A stretch of DNA of 64,000 nt from Herbiconiux sp. A18JL235. Lineage in GTDB: Bacteria; Actinomycetota; Actinomycetes; Actinomycetales; Microbacteriaceae. Location of the stretch: assembly GCF_040939305.1 (NCBI RefSeq), contig NZ_CP162511.1, positions 1,116,001-1,180,000 on the forward strand. The letters run 5' to 3'. The notes under the pieces are model-generated. The model did not search any database and was not told the DNA's origin. It saw only the letters and a list, made by a program, of their open reading frames with translations. The position numbers and the translations under genes are program-made. Numbering within the stretch: position 1 is the first letter of the stretch; every line of letters starts with the position of its first letter. Below are positions 17,196 through 26,022 of the stretch, piece after piece.

Positions 17196-19706
17196 ATGAG
17201 GAACACGCTCGCGTTCACCCGGAGGTATCTCGCCACCATCCCCCTCAGCATCGCGTTCGCCGTGCTCATCCTCGTCACCTCGCTCGTCGCCGGAACCTTC
17301 TTCGGGCCCCCGTCGGAGGTCACCGAGAACACCTGGGCTGCCGGTGTCACCACCGTCGTCGACATGGGCCATTGGTGGACGGTGTTCACCGCCCTGTTCA
17401 TCCCGTGGGATCCGTTCCAACTGGTGGCGGGCATCCTCGCCGCGCTGGTACTGCTCGGCGTCGCCGAGCGGTTGCTCGGGCGCCTCCGCATGGTCGCCGT
17501 CTTTCTGGTCACCGGCCTCGTCGGCGTGGGCATCGGCGTGCTGCTGCAGTGGGTCGGGTCGCTCGCCGGCGAGTGGTGGGCCGACGGCACCAGCTACGAC
17601 CTCACCGTCGACCCGCTCACCCCCATCGTCGGCGCGCTGCTCGCCGCCAGCTCGCTCATGGGCCCGTTGTGGCGCCGCCGCGTGCGGCTCGTGGCATTCG
17701 GCCTCCTCATCATGTTCGCGCTCTACGTGGGCGACACCTCGACCGTGTACCGGCTCATCGCGGCCATCGCGGGCGTCGTCATCGGGCACGTCATCTCGGG
17801 ACGGGCGCGCCGCGTCACCTGGCTGAAGAGCTCGTTCGGCGAGGCGCGCGTGCTCATCGCCGCGATCGTCGTGATCGTCGCCGTCGGGCCCCTCACCTCC
17901 TGGCTCGACCCCGACGGCAGCGGAGCGTTCGGCCTCGCCGGCAGCTTCTACGGCGACATCTTCCCCACCGCGAGCGACATCCAGGAACTCTGCGCGAGCG
18001 CGACCTCCGCCGTCTGCGACGACGTGCAGCGGCTCGCCCAGCTCGGCGGCATCGGGCCCATCGTGCAGACCTTCGTGCCGCTCGCCCTGCTGCTCGTCGC
18101 CGCCTGGGGACTCCGGCGCGGGCGGCGCTTCGCGCTCTGGCTCGGCATCGTCGTGAACATCGGGCAGATCGTGCTCGCCTTCGTCTTCCTCAGCCTGGTC
18201 GCGTCGTTCGCCTCCACCGACCCCACCGACACCACCGGGCTCGCCGCCATCGACATCGGCGAGTACATCGTCTGGGGCGGGTCGACCGTCGCCGTTCCCG
18301 CGGCCGTCGCCATCCTGCTGTTCGTCCACCGCAAGCGCTTCGCCCTCAAGTCGCCCCGTGAGGCGGTCATCCGCTTCTCCGTCACCGTCGCCGCGGCCTT
18401 CGCGGTGCTCGCCCTGGTCTACAGCGTCGCCGGAGCGTTCGTGGTGGGTGCCTACATCCCGCAAGGGACCACGATCGTCGAGCTCGTGCTCGACCTGCCG
18501 CGGCGCTTCCTCCCGGTCACCATCATCGGCGTGACCCAGGATGCGCTGGTGCCGCCGCCGGGGTTCGTGCTCGTGCTGTTCCAGTGGATCGGCCCGGTGT
18601 TCTGGGCGGTGTTCACCCTCGCCTCCCTCCAGCTGCTGAACGCCGACGACCAGACGGTGCGCGTGGGAGACCACCAGCGCATCCGGGCACTGCTGCGCCG
18701 TGGCGGGGGAGGCACGCTCGGCTGGATGACCACGTGGCCCGGCAACGTGTACTGGTTCAACGCTGCGGGCGACGCCGCGGTGGCCTACCGGGTGATCAAC
18801 GGCGTGGCCATCACGATGTCCGACCCGGTGTGCCGGCCGGGCGACGAGCGGCAGACCGTGCGCGACTTCGCCGCGTTCTGCGACGCGAACAGCTGGGTGC
18901 CGGTGTTCTACAGCGTGCACGAGCAGTTCCTCCCCGTCTTCGACGAGATGGAGTGGCAGTACATGTCGGTGGGCGAGGAGACCCTCTTGCACCCGCAGAC
19001 GCTCGAGATGACGGGGAAGGCCTGGCAGAACGTGCGGTCGTCGTTGAACCGCGGCGTGCGCGAAGGCATGACCACGCTGTGGACCACGTACGACGAGCTC
19101 CCGCGCCCGTACATCGCGCAGATCAACGCCATCTCGGAGGCGTGGGTGTCGGAGAAGGAGCTGCCGGAGATGGGGTTCACTCTCGGTGCGCTCGAGGAGA
19201 TCAAAGACCCCGACGTGAAGCTCATGCTCGCCCTCGACGCCTCCGGCAGGATCGCCGCCGTGACGAGCTGGCTGCCGATGTACCGCGACGGCAGAGCCGT
19301 GGGGTACACGCTCGACTTCATGCGGCGCGCCGACGAGTCGATGGGCGGCACGATGGAGTACCTCATCGCCTCGAGCGCGCTGCACATGAAGGAGGAGGGC
19401 GTCGAGGTGCTGAGCCTCTCGGGCGCTCCGCTCGCCCAGGCGCCGGTACCGAAGGGGGAGGAACCGCCCGCACCCACCGTGATGACGGGGCTGAGCGAGT
19501 TCCTCGCGAAGACCCTCGAGCCCGCCTACGGCTTCTCGTCACTGTTCAAGTTCAAGGCGAAGTTCAACCCGAGCTACTCCACGATCTACATGGCGTACCC
19601 CGATCCGCTCGCGCTGCCCACCATCGGCGGGGCGCTCGGCAAGGCCTACCTGCCCACGATGTCGGCCAAGGAGGCCGTGTCGCTCGTGCGTACCCTGGTG
19701 CGCTGA
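17196..19706 (+). CDS. mprF: MprF-like phosphatidylglycerol aminoacyltransferase / DUF2156 membrane protein
   Basis: 836 aa. About eleven transmembrane helices (residues 12-495) followed by a cytoplasmic DUF2156 acyltransferase domain from about residue 505 (MTTWPGNVYWFN, then GVAITMSDPVCRPGDE and YTLDFMRRADESMGGTMEYL). Such proteins transfer an aminoacyl group from tRNA to phosphatidylglycerol and flip the product, lowering surface negative charge and giving resistance to cationic peptides. The first 200 residues look like a rhomboid-type membrane fold without a visible GxSG serine site. ATG 17196 has GGAGGGGG nine bases upstream. It is followed by galE after 46 bp. Amino-acid specificity cannot be read from sequence. 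Confidence 0.78.
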   Translation: MRNTLAFTRRYLATIPLSIAFAVLILVTSLVAGTFFGPPSEVTENTWAAGVTTVVDMGHWWTVFTALFIPWDPFQLVAGILAALVLLGVAERLLGRLRMVAVFLVTGLVGVGIGVLLQWVGSLAGEWWADGTSYDLTVDPLTPIVGALLAASSLMGPLWRRRVRLVAFGLLIMFALYVGDTSTVYRLIAAIAGVVIGHVISGRARRVTWLKSSFGEARVLIAAIVVIVAVGPLTSWLDPDGSGAFGLAGSFYGDIFPTASDIQELCASATSAVCDDVQRLAQLGGIGPIVQTFVPLALLLVAAWGLRRGRRFALWLGIVVNIGQIVLAFVFLSLVASFASTDPTDTTGLAAIDIGEYIVWGGSTVAVPAAVAILLFVHRKRFALKSPREAVIRFSVTVAAAFAVLALVYSVAGAFVVGAYIPQGTTIVELVLDLPRRFLPVTIIGVTQDALVPPPGFVLVLFQWIGPVFWAVFTLASLQLLNADDQTVRVGDHQRIRALLRRGGGGTLGWMTTWPGNVYWFNAAGDAAVAYRVINGVAITMSDPVCRPGDERQTVRDFAAFCDANSWVPVFYSVHEQFLPVFDEMEWQYMSVGEETLLHPQTLEMTGKAWQNVRSSLNRGVREGMTTLWTTYDELPRPYIAQINAISEAWVSEKELPEMGFTLGALEEIKDPDVKLMLALDASGRIAAVTSWLPMYRDGRAVGYTLDFMRRADESMGGTMEYLIASSALHMKEEGVEVLSLSGAPLAQAPVPKGEEPPAPTVMTGLSEFLAKTLEPAYGFSSLFKFKAKFNPSYSTIYMAYPDPLALPTIGGALGKAYLPTMSAKEAVSLVRTLVR

Positions 19707-19735
19707 GAACCAACACAGCCGTACCCTGGTGCGCT
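19689..19735 (+). repeat. 16-bp direct repeat duplicating the mprF 3' end
   Basis: CGTACCCTGGTGCGCT occurs at 19689-19704 (inside the last mprF codons) and again at 19720-19735, a 31-base offset, just upstream of the galE ribosome site. The two copies are identical. It looks like a small tandem duplication at the gene end. Confidence 0.8.
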
Positions 19736-19752
19736 AATCCCGAAAGGAACCC

Positions 19753-20751
19753 ATGTCCTGGTTGGTCACCGGAGGAGCCGGCTACATCGGCTCGCACGTC
19801 GTCGTCGCGTTGAAGGAGGCGGGTCTCGACCCGGTCGTGCTCGACGACCTGTCGAGCGGGCACGCCTCGTTCGTCCCCGCCGACGTGCCGTTCGTGCAGG
19901 GCACCATCCTCGACGGCGAGCTCGTGCGCCGGGCGATCGCCGAGCACGGGGTGACCGGCATCATCCACGTCGCCGGGTTCAAGTACGCCGGTGTCTCGGT
20001 GCAGCGCCCGCTGCACACCTACGAGCAGAACGTCACCGGCATGGCGGTTCTCCTGCAGGCGGCGCGTGATGAAGGCGTCGACAAGGTCGTGTTCTCCTCG
20101 AGCGCCGCCGTCTACGGCACCCCGCCCACCGACATCGTCACCGAGGACACCCCGAAGTCGCCCGAGAGCCCCTACGGCGAGTCCAAGCTCATCGGCGAGT
20201 GGCTCTTGCGCGACCTCGGTGTCTCCGACGGTCTCAAGCACACCTCCCTGCGCTACTTCAACGTCGTCGGCTCAGGCACCCCCGCCCTCTACGACACCAG
20301 CCCCCACAACCTCTTCCCCCTCATCTTCGACGCCCTCCTCGACGGCCGCACCCCGCGCATCAACGGCACCGACTACCCCACCCCCGACGGCACCTGCGTC
20401 CGCGACTACATCCACGTCTCCGACCTCGCCCTCGCCCACGTCGCCGCCGCTCAGAAGCTCGACGCCGCCGAACCCCTCGAACCGGCCTACAACCTCGGCT
20501 CCGGCGACGGCGTCTCCGTCCGCCAGATCATGACCGCCGTCTCAAAGGCAACGGGCATCCCCTTCACCCCCGAAGAAGCCCCCCGCCGCCCCGGCGACCC
20601 CGCCCAGATCGTCGCCACCGGCGACCTGGCCGCCCGCGACCTCGACTGGAAGATGCGCCACACCCTCGACGACATGGTCACCTCCGCCTGGCAAGCCCGC
20701 GAAGCGGCCGCAGCCGCAGCCGCAGCCGCAGCCGCAGCCGCGACGGCGTAG
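19753..20751 (+). CDS. galE: UDP-glucose 4-epimerase
   Basis: 332 aa, extended short-chain dehydrogenase. NAD-binding VTGGAGYIGSHV at the N-terminus, catalytic SSAAVYG and the YGESK motif (Tyr about 141, Lys about 145), and the UDP-sugar region RYFNVVGSG through GTDYPTPDGTCVRDYIH. It interconverts UDP-glucose and UDP-galactose, supplying galactose for surface glycans. GAAAGGA precedes the ATG at seven bases. The C-terminus ends in a run of about 13 alanines encoded by tandem GCAGCC units, a dispensable tail that could change length by slippage. It follows mprF and probably shares its transcript. Confidence 0.93.
   Translation: MSWLVTGGAGYIGSHVVVALKEAGLDPVVLDDLSSGHASFVPADVPFVQGTILDGELVRRAIAEHGVTGIIHVAGFKYAGVSVQRPLHTYEQNVTGMAVLLQAARDEGVDKVVFSSSAAVYGTPPTDIVTEDTPKSPESPYGESKLIGEWLLRDLGVSDGLKHTSLRYFNVVGSGTPALYDTSPHNLFPLIFDALLDGRTPRINGTDYPTPDGTCVRDYIHVSDLALAHVAAAQKLDAAEPLEPAYNLGSGDGVSVRQIMTAVSKATGIPFTPEEAPRRPGDPAQIVATGDLAARDLDWKMRHTLDDMVTSAWQAREAAAAAAAAAAAAATA
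20704..20739 (+). repeat. Hexanucleotide tandem repeat (GCAGCC) in the galE 3' end
   Basis: One GCGGCC unit followed by five exact GCAGCC units, encoding consecutive alanines. The unit is a multiple of three, so slippage would lengthen or shorten the poly-Ala tail without a frameshift. Confidence 0.85.
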
Positions 20752-20788
20752 TCGAGCGCAGCCCTCCCTTCCCCTTCCCGAAACGCGA

Positions 20789-20875
20789 GAACGAGGGGGA
20801 GGATATTCGTGCTCCCGCCGCCTTTGAGCTCCGCTCAACCCTTAGGCGGGAGTGCGAATATCCTCCCCCTCGTTC
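20789..20875. terminator. 31-bp imperfect palindrome between convergent galE and accD, likely bidirectional terminator
   Basis: Arms 20789-20819 and 20845-20875 are complementary at 29 of 31 positions; the 25-base loop holds a small GAG/CTC stem. The stem contains GATATTCG, also present in the hairpin at 16693-16729. Its position between two facing stop codons fits a bidirectional terminator, but the stem is far longer than needed, and there is no T-run. Confidence 0.6.
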
Positions 20876-20884
20876 GCCCCCGCC

Positions 20885-22489
20885 CTACAGCGGAATGTTC
20901 CCGTGCTTCTTTGGCGGCAACGACGCCCGCTTCGTCTTCAGCGCCCGAAGAGCCTTCGTGACCGAGACACGCGTGGCCGCCGGCTCGATCACCCCGTCGA
21001 GCTCCCCCCGCTCCGCCGCGAGGAACGGCGACGCCACGTTGTACGTGTACTCGTTCGCGAGCTTCGTGCGCACGGCCGCGACATCCTCGCCCGCCTCCTC
21101 GGCCCGCTTGATCTCGCCGCGGTAGAGGATGTTCACGGCGCCCTGGCCGCCCATCACGGCGATCTCGGCTGTCGGCCATGCGAGGTTGATGTCGGCGCCG
21201 AGCTGCTTCGAGCCCATGACGATGTAGGCGCCGCCGTAGGCCTTGCGGAGGATGACGGTGACGAGCGGCACGGTGGCCTCGGCGTAGGCGTAGAGCAGCT
21301 TGGCGCCGCGGCGGATGACGCCCGTCCACTCCTGGTCGGTGCCCGGGAGGTAGCCGGGCACGTCGACGAGCGTGAGGATCGGGATGGAGAACGCGTCGCA
21401 GAAGCGCACGAAGCGTGACGCCTTCTCGCCGGCCTCGATGTTGAGCGTTCCCGCCATCTGGCTCGGCTGGTTGGCGACGATGCCGACGCTGCGGCCCTCG
21501 ATGCGGGCGAAGCCCACGACGATGTTGGGGGCGTACAGCGGCTGTGTCTCGAGGAAGTCGCCGTTGTCGACGAGGTGCTCGATGACGGTGTGCACGTCGT
21601 ACGGCTGGTTCGGCGAATCGGGGATGATCGTGTTCAGCTTGCGGTCGGCATCCGTGATCTCGAGCTCGATCTCGCTGTCGTACACCGGCAGCTCGGCGAG
21701 GTTGTTCTGCGGGAGGAAGCCGAGCAGGGCGCGGGCGTAGTCGAGCGCGTCGTCCTCGTCGCTCGCGAGGTAGTGCGAGACGCCCGAGACGCTGTTGTGG
21801 GTGAGGGCGCCGCCGAGCTCCTCCATGCCGACGTCTTCGCCGGTGACGGTCTTGATCACGTCGGGGCCGGTGACGAACATCTGGCTGGTCTTGTCGACCA
21901 TGATGACGAAGTCGGTGAGTGCGGGGGAGTACACGGCGCCGCCGGCCGCCGGCCCCATCACGATCGAGATCTGCGGGATGACGCCGCTCGCTGCGGTGTT
22001 GCGGCGGAAGATCTCGCCGTACTTGCCGAGCGCGACGACGCCCTCCTGGATGCGCGCGCCGCCGGAGTCGAGCATGCCGATGATGGGAACGCCGGTCTTC
22101 AGCGCGAGGTCCATCACCTTGATGATCTTCTCGCCGGCCACCTCGCCGAGCGAGCCGCCGAAGATGGTGAAGTCCTGGGCGTAGACGGCGACCTGCCGAC
22201 CGTGGATGGTGCCGGTGCCGGTGACGACGGCGTCGCCGTAGGGGCGCGACTTCTCCATGCCGAAGGCGTGGGTGCGGTGCCGCACGAACTCGTCGAGCTC
22301 GACGAAGGAGCCGTGGTCGAGCAGCTGCTCGATGCGCTCGCGCGCCGTCTTCTTGCCGCGCTTGTGCTGCTTCTCGATGGCCGCGGCGCCCGAAGCGGTG
22401 ACGGCCTCGTGGTAGCGGTTCTTCAGGTCGGCCAGTTTGCCCGCCGTCGTGTACATGTCGGGCTGGGCAGAGGTCAGATCTTCACTCAC
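20885..22489 (-). CDS. accD: Acyl-CoA carboxylase beta subunit (carboxyltransferase)
   Basis: 534 aa, two crotonase-like halves. It transfers CO2 from carboxybiotin on the alpha chain to acetyl-, propionyl- or longer acyl-CoA. Recognised segments: [17 protein letters not shown], the oxyanion GGARIQEGV region, [16 protein letters not shown], then in the second half [29 protein letters not shown] and [14 protein letters not shown]. The GTG at 22489 was chosen over the open upstream frame because a TAGAGT -10 box ends seven bases before it. Substrate preference (acetyl versus propionyl) cannot be settled by eye; the neighbourhood matches mycobacterial accD5. Confidence 0.92.
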   Translation of the reverse strand: MSEDLTSAQPDMYTTAGKLADLKNRYHEAVTASGAAAIEKQHKRGKKTARERIEQLLDHGSFVELDEFVRHRTHAFGMEKSRPYGDAVVTGTGTIHGRQVAVYAQDFTIFGGSLGEVAGEKIIKVMDLALKTGVPIIGMLDSGGARIQEGVVALGKYGEIFRRNTAASGVIPQISIVMGPAAGGAVYSPALTDFVIMVDKTSQMFVTGPDVIKTVTGEDVGMEELGGALTHNSVSGVSHYLASDEDDALDYARALLGFLPQNNLAELPVYDSEIELEITDADRKLNTIIPDSPNQPYDVHTVIEHLVDNGDFLETQPLYAPNIVVGFARIEGRSVGIVANQPSQMAGTLNIEAGEKASRFVRFCDAFSIPILTLVDVPGYLPGTDQEWTGVIRRGAKLLYAYAEATVPLVTVILRKAYGGAYIVMGSKQLGADINLAWPTAEIAVMGGQGAVNILYRGEIKRAEEAGEDVAAVRTKLANEYTYNVASPFLAAERGELDGVIEPAATRVSVTKALRALKTKRASLPPKKHGNIPL

Positions 22490-22496
22490 GCGGTTC

Positions 22497-22502
22497 ACTC
22501 TA
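22497..22502 (-). promoter_or_regulatory. -10 element of a leaderless promoter for accD
   Basis: Minus strand TAGAGT, seven bases, then GTG at 22489. No convincing -35 box. Confidence 0.45.
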
Positions 22503-22584
22503 CCGGCCAGTACATGCGCCTCCCCGTTGACGAAACCCTCCAAAGGGATGCGCGCCCGTTGTCACCTGCGGATGCCTCGTCGGG

Positions 22585-22590
22585 TAGCTT
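22585..22590 (+). promoter_or_regulatory. -10 element of a leaderless promoter for birA
   Basis: TAGCTT, six bases, then ATG at 22597. accD and birA are divergent across 107 bp, each with its own close -10 box. Confidence 0.45.
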
Positions 22591-22596
22591 TGCGGC

Positions 22597-23439
22597 ATGC
22601 GCACGCCGAAGCATCCGTCTCTTCCGCTCTCCGAGGCCGTCGCCCGGAAGCTCGTGTGGCTGCCGCGGGCGGGGTCGACGAACGAGCTGCTGGTGCGGGA
22701 GGCGGCGGGCGCCCCGGCCTCGGAGTGGCCCGACCTCGCGGTGCTGGCGACCGACGACCAGGTGGCGGGCAAGGGGCGCCTCGGGCGCGGGTGGACGGCG
22801 CCGGCCGGCAAGTGCCTCGCCGTGTCGGTGCTCGTGCGGCCGGGGTCGGTGCCCACCGATCGCTGGGGTGCGGTGCCGCTCATCGCCGGGGTGGCGATGG
22901 CGCGGGTGGTGGGGCGGCTCGTGGCCTCGGCGCGGCTGCGCAGCTCGCACGCGCTCGCCGCGCTGCCGGTGGGGCTGAAGTGGCCGAACGACGTGCTCAT
23001 CGGGGAGGAGAAGGTGTGCGGCATCCTCGGCGAGCTGCTGCCGGATGCGTCGGGGCTCGTCATCGGGGCCGGGGTCAATCTCACCCTGGCCGCCGACGAG
23101 CTGCCGACGCCCACGGCCACCTCGCTCGCGCTCGCCGGGGTCGACCCGGTGCACCTCGACTCGGTGCTCGCGGGGTACCTCCAGGACTTCGCCGAGCTGT
23201 ACGCACGATGGACGGCGCACGGCGGCGACGCCGTGGCGTCGGGGCTCCTCGCCGAGGCGACGAGGGTGTCGGCGACGCTCGGGCGCGCGGTGCGGGTCGA
23301 GCTGCCGGGTGGGGTGTTCCGCACCGGTGTGGCGCGGGAGCTCGACGCCGACGGGCGGCTCGTCATCGACCTCGACGACGGCACGGAGCCGCTCGTCGTC
23401 GCCGCCGGAGACGTCACCCACCTCCGCCACGCCTCCTGA
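22597..23439 (+). CDS. birA: Biotin--[acetyl-CoA-carboxylase] ligase
   Basis: 280 aa, class I ligase without the DNA-binding N-terminal domain, so it should not act as a repressor. It activates biotin to biotinyl-AMP and attaches it to the Lys of the alpha-subunit carrier domain (9739-11532). Motifs: substrate Ser/Thr in GSTNELLV, the biotin/AMP loop GKGRLGRGWTAPAGKCLAVS, and LKWPNDVLIGEEKVCGILGE. A small C-terminal SH3-like domain (residues 225-275) follows. Divergent from accD. Confidence 0.93.
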   Translation: MRTPKHPSLPLSEAVARKLVWLPRAGSTNELLVREAAGAPASEWPDLAVLATDDQVAGKGRLGRGWTAPAGKCLAVSVLVRPGSVPTDRWGAVPLIAGVAMARVVGRLVASARLRSSHALAALPVGLKWPNDVLIGEEKVCGILGELLPDASGLVIGAGVNLTLAADELPTPTATSLALAGVDPVHLDSVLAGYLQDFAELYARWTAHGGDAVASGLLAEATRVSATLGRAVRVELPGGVFRTGVARELDADGRLVIDLDDGTEPLVVAAGDVTHLRHAS

Positions 23440-23498
23440 CGCCCTGGCCCCGGCGGGGCACCGGGGCATTTCCCAGGTGGCGGGGCAGAATGAGCGCC

Positions 23499-24311
23499 AT
23501 GGCGAAGCGCTCCAGGGCTGACACCGGGTCGTCGACGGGCACCGACTCGTTCACGGCGGTGCTGCGCGGCGACGCCTCCGGGTTCGATGCAGCCCCCGCC
23601 GGCGGCGACCCGGATGCCACCGAGCGGGTCGCGCCACCCGGGCGGGGATACAGGCCGAGCCCGCGCGGCGACGGCGACCACGACGCGACCGAGCGGTTCG
23701 GGTGGGGAGCGCCCGGTGGTGCGGGCGCGTACCCGCACGCGGGCGTCGACACCGGGCCGGGGTACGGCGCGCCGGCGGCGACACCGCGCGCGCCCGCCGG
23801 GTACACCGCGGCGGTCGACCCGCTGCGCGAACGGGGGCCCGCCCCCGAGATCGTGCTGCTGCGGGTGCGCCCGCACGCGCGACGGCTCACGCTGCCCGTG
23901 CTCGTGCTGCTCGCCACGGTGACCGTGTACGGCTACTTCGGCGGCCGATTCGCTGAGGACTGGCAGAACCTCGCGGCGCTGGTGGGAGCATCCGCCCTGC
24001 TGTTCTTCGCCGTGCTGCTGCCGTTCATCGCCTGGCTCGGGCACCGGTACACCATCACCTCGCGCCGCATCATCGCCCGCACCGGCCTTCTCACCCGCAC
24101 CCGCCGAGACCTCTACCTCGCCCGCGTCACCGACGTGCGGCTGCGCCGCACCCCGCTGCAGGCACTGTTCTCGGCGGGCAACGTGCACGTCACGGCCGGG
24201 CCCGACCTCACCGTGGTGCTCCGCGACGTTCCTTCGGCGCGACTGGTGGCGGCGATGCTCGGGGAGCTGACCGAGCATCCGACCCCCACCTTCCACCGGC
24301 TGCCGAGCTGA
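23499..24311 (+). CDS. PH-domain (bPH2/YdbS-like) membrane protein
   Basis: 270 aa. Residues 1-125 are low-complexity and probably disordered (Gly, Ala, Pro, Asp, Arg). Two transmembrane helices follow (about 131-150 and 160-182), then a cytoplasmic bacterial PH domain: HRYTITSRRIIARTGLL, DLYLARVTDVRLRRTPLQ, and VHVTAGPDLTVVLRDVPS. The role is unknown. A membrane protein of this type lies in the equivalent place of the mycobacterial birA-purK region. Start is either ATG 23499 or ATG 23490; the first is favoured because a CAGAAT hexamer ends seven bases before it. Confidence 0.72.
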   Translation: MAKRSRADTGSSTGTDSFTAVLRGDASGFDAAPAGGDPDATERVAPPGRGYRPSPRGDGDHDATERFGWGAPGGAGAYPHAGVDTGPGYGAPAATPRAPAGYTAAVDPLRERGPAPEIVLLRVRPHARRLTLPVLVLLATVTVYGYFGGRFAEDWQNLAALVGASALLFFAVLLPFIAWLGHRYTITSRRIIARTGLLTRTRRDLYLARVTDVRLRRTPLQALFSAGNVHVTAGPDLTVVLRDVPSARLVAAMLGELTEHPTPTFHRLPS

Positions 24312-24340
24312 GCATCCTGCCGGGCCCACCGCCCCGCCGC

Positions 24341-24346
24341 TAGGCT
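24341..24346 (+). promoter_or_regulatory. -10 element of a leaderless promoter for purK
   Basis: TAGGCT, six bases, then GTG at 24353. Confidence 0.45.
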
Positions 24347-24352
24347 GGACGC

Positions 24353-25489
24353 GTGACTTTTCGCGTGGGTGTGATCGGCGGCGGGCAACTGGCACGGATG
24401 ATGGTGCCGCCCGCGATAGAACTCGGCATCGACATCAGAGTGCTCGCTGAATCGGAGGGCATGTCGGCGGCCATCGCCGCCACCGGGGTGGGCGACTACA
24501 CCGATCGCGACACCGTGCTCGCCTTCGCCGAGACCGTCGATGTCGTCACCTTCGACCACGAGCACGTGCCCCAGTCGGTGCTGCGCGCGCTCGTCGACGC
24601 CGGGGTTCCCGTGCACCCGGGGCCGGATGCGCTGCAGTACGCCCAAGACAAGCTGCGGATGCGCGAACGGCTCGGTGAGCTCGGCGTCCCGATGCCCGAC
24701 TGGGCCGCGGTCTCGACCATCGAGCAGCTCGACGACTTCATCGCCGATCACGGCGGCTCGGCCGTCGTGAAGACGGCGCGCGGCGGCTACGACGGCAAGG
24801 GCGTGCGGGTGGTCACCTCGGGGGCGCAGGCGGAGGAGTGGTTCCTCGCCCTCGACGAAGACGGCCGTGGGGGAGCGCTGCTCGCCGAGGAGCTGGTCGA
24901 CTTCCGGCGCGAGCTCGCGCAGCTGGTGGCCAGGCGCCCGAGCGGCGACGTGACGCTCTGGCCCGTCGTCGAATCGGTGCAGCAGAACGGCGTGTGCGCC
25001 GAGGTGTTCGCCCCCGCCCCGCACTCGGCCGGCCGGGTCGCCGAGATGGCGGCGCAGATCGGCACCACGATCGCTGAAGAACTCGGAGTCACCGGTGTGC
25101 TAGCGGTCGAGCTGTTCGAGACGACGGATGAGCGCATCCTGGTGAACGAGCTCGCCATGCGCCCGCACAACACCGGGCACTGGACCATCGACGGCAGCAC
25201 CACCAGCCAGTTCGAGCAGCACCTGCGCGCCGTGCTCGACCTGCCGTTCGGGGCCACCGGGCACCGGGCGCCGTGGTCGACCATGATCAACATCCTCGGC
25301 GGCCCCGCCGACGGCGACCTCGACGGCCCGGCTGCCGCGGCGCTCGGCGCCCAGCCCACCGCCAAGCTCCATCTCTACGGCAAGGAGCCGCGCGCCGGCC
25401 GCAAGATCGGCCACGTCACCGTCTCCGGCGACGACCTCGACGAGGTCGTCTACTCCGCGCGCGCCGCTGCGGCGTTCTTCCAGGGCTGA
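24353..25489 (+). CDS. purK: 5-(carboxyamino)imidazole ribonucleotide synthase
   Basis: 378 aa ATP-grasp enzyme of purine synthesis: AIR + ATP + bicarbonate to N5-CAIR. Motifs: [43 protein letters not shown] (ATP loop) and [16 protein letters not shown] with [12 protein letters not shown]. It works directly before PurE, the next gene 17 bp downstream. The GTG start is fixed by the close -10 element; there is no ribosome site. Confidence 0.95.
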   Translation: MTFRVGVIGGGQLARMMVPPAIELGIDIRVLAESEGMSAAIAATGVGDYTDRDTVLAFAETVDVVTFDHEHVPQSVLRALVDAGVPVHPGPDALQYAQDKLRMRERLGELGVPMPDWAAVSTIEQLDDFIADHGGSAVVKTARGGYDGKGVRVVTSGAQAEEWFLALDEDGRGGALLAEELVDFRRELAQLVARRPSGDVTLWPVVESVQQNGVCAEVFAPAPHSAGRVAEMAAQIGTTIAEELGVTGVLAVELFETTDERILVNELAMRPHNTGHWTIDGSTTSQFEQHLRAVLDLPFGATGHRAPWSTMINILGGPADGDLDGPAAAALGAQPTAKLHLYGKEPRAGRKIGHVTVSGDDLDEVVYSARAAAAFFQG

Positions 25490-25506
25490 GATTTAGCATG
25501 GGGGGC

Positions 25507-26022
25507 ATGCCCTCTGCTTCCACCCGACCGGGCCCGATCGTGGGCGTCATCATGGGGTCGGACTCCGACTTCTCGGTGATGAGCGACGCCGTGCAGGTGC
25601 TGCGCGACTTCGACGTGCCGTTCGAGGTGGAGGTCGTCTCGGCGCACCGCACCCCGGAGAAGATGGTCGCCTACGGGCGGTCGGCGCGCGAGCGGGGGCT
25701 CCGCGTCATCATCGCGGGCGCCGGGGGCGCAGCCCACCTGCCCGGCATGGTCGCCGCCGTCACCACCCTTCCGGTGATCGGGGTTCCCGTTCCGCTGGCG
25801 AAGCTTGACGGGCTCGACTCGCTGCTGTCGATCGTGCAGATGCCGGGCGGCATCCCGGTCGCCACCGTGTCGATCGGCGGGGCGAAGAACGCCGGGCTCC
25901 TCGCCGTGAGCATCCTCGCGACGACCGACGACGCGCTCGCCACCGCCCTCGACGGCTATCGGGCCGGCCTCGTCGACCTGGTCGAGGAGAAGAATGCCGC
26001 GCTGCAGGAGCGCATCGCATGA
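25507..26022 (+). CDS. purE: N5-carboxyaminoimidazole ribonucleotide mutase
   Basis: 171 aa class I PurE. It converts N5-CAIR to CAIR. Signature residues are in [27 protein letters not shown] and [15 protein letters not shown], followed by the conserved [19 protein letters not shown]. The ATG at 25507 is preferred to an in-frame ATG at 25498 because TAGCAT (25494-25499) would place a transcript start there; a GGGGG run could alternatively act as a ribosome site within a purK-purE transcript. The stop overlaps the LCP gene as ATGA. Confidence 0.93.
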   Translation: MPSASTRPGPIVGVIMGSDSDFSVMSDAVQVLRDFDVPFEVEVVSAHRTPEKMVAYGRSARERGLRVIIAGAGGAAHLPGMVAAVTTLPVIGVPVPLAKLDGLDSLLSIVQMPGGIPVATVSIGGAKNAGLLAVSILATTDDALATALDGYRAGLVDLVEEKNAALQERIA

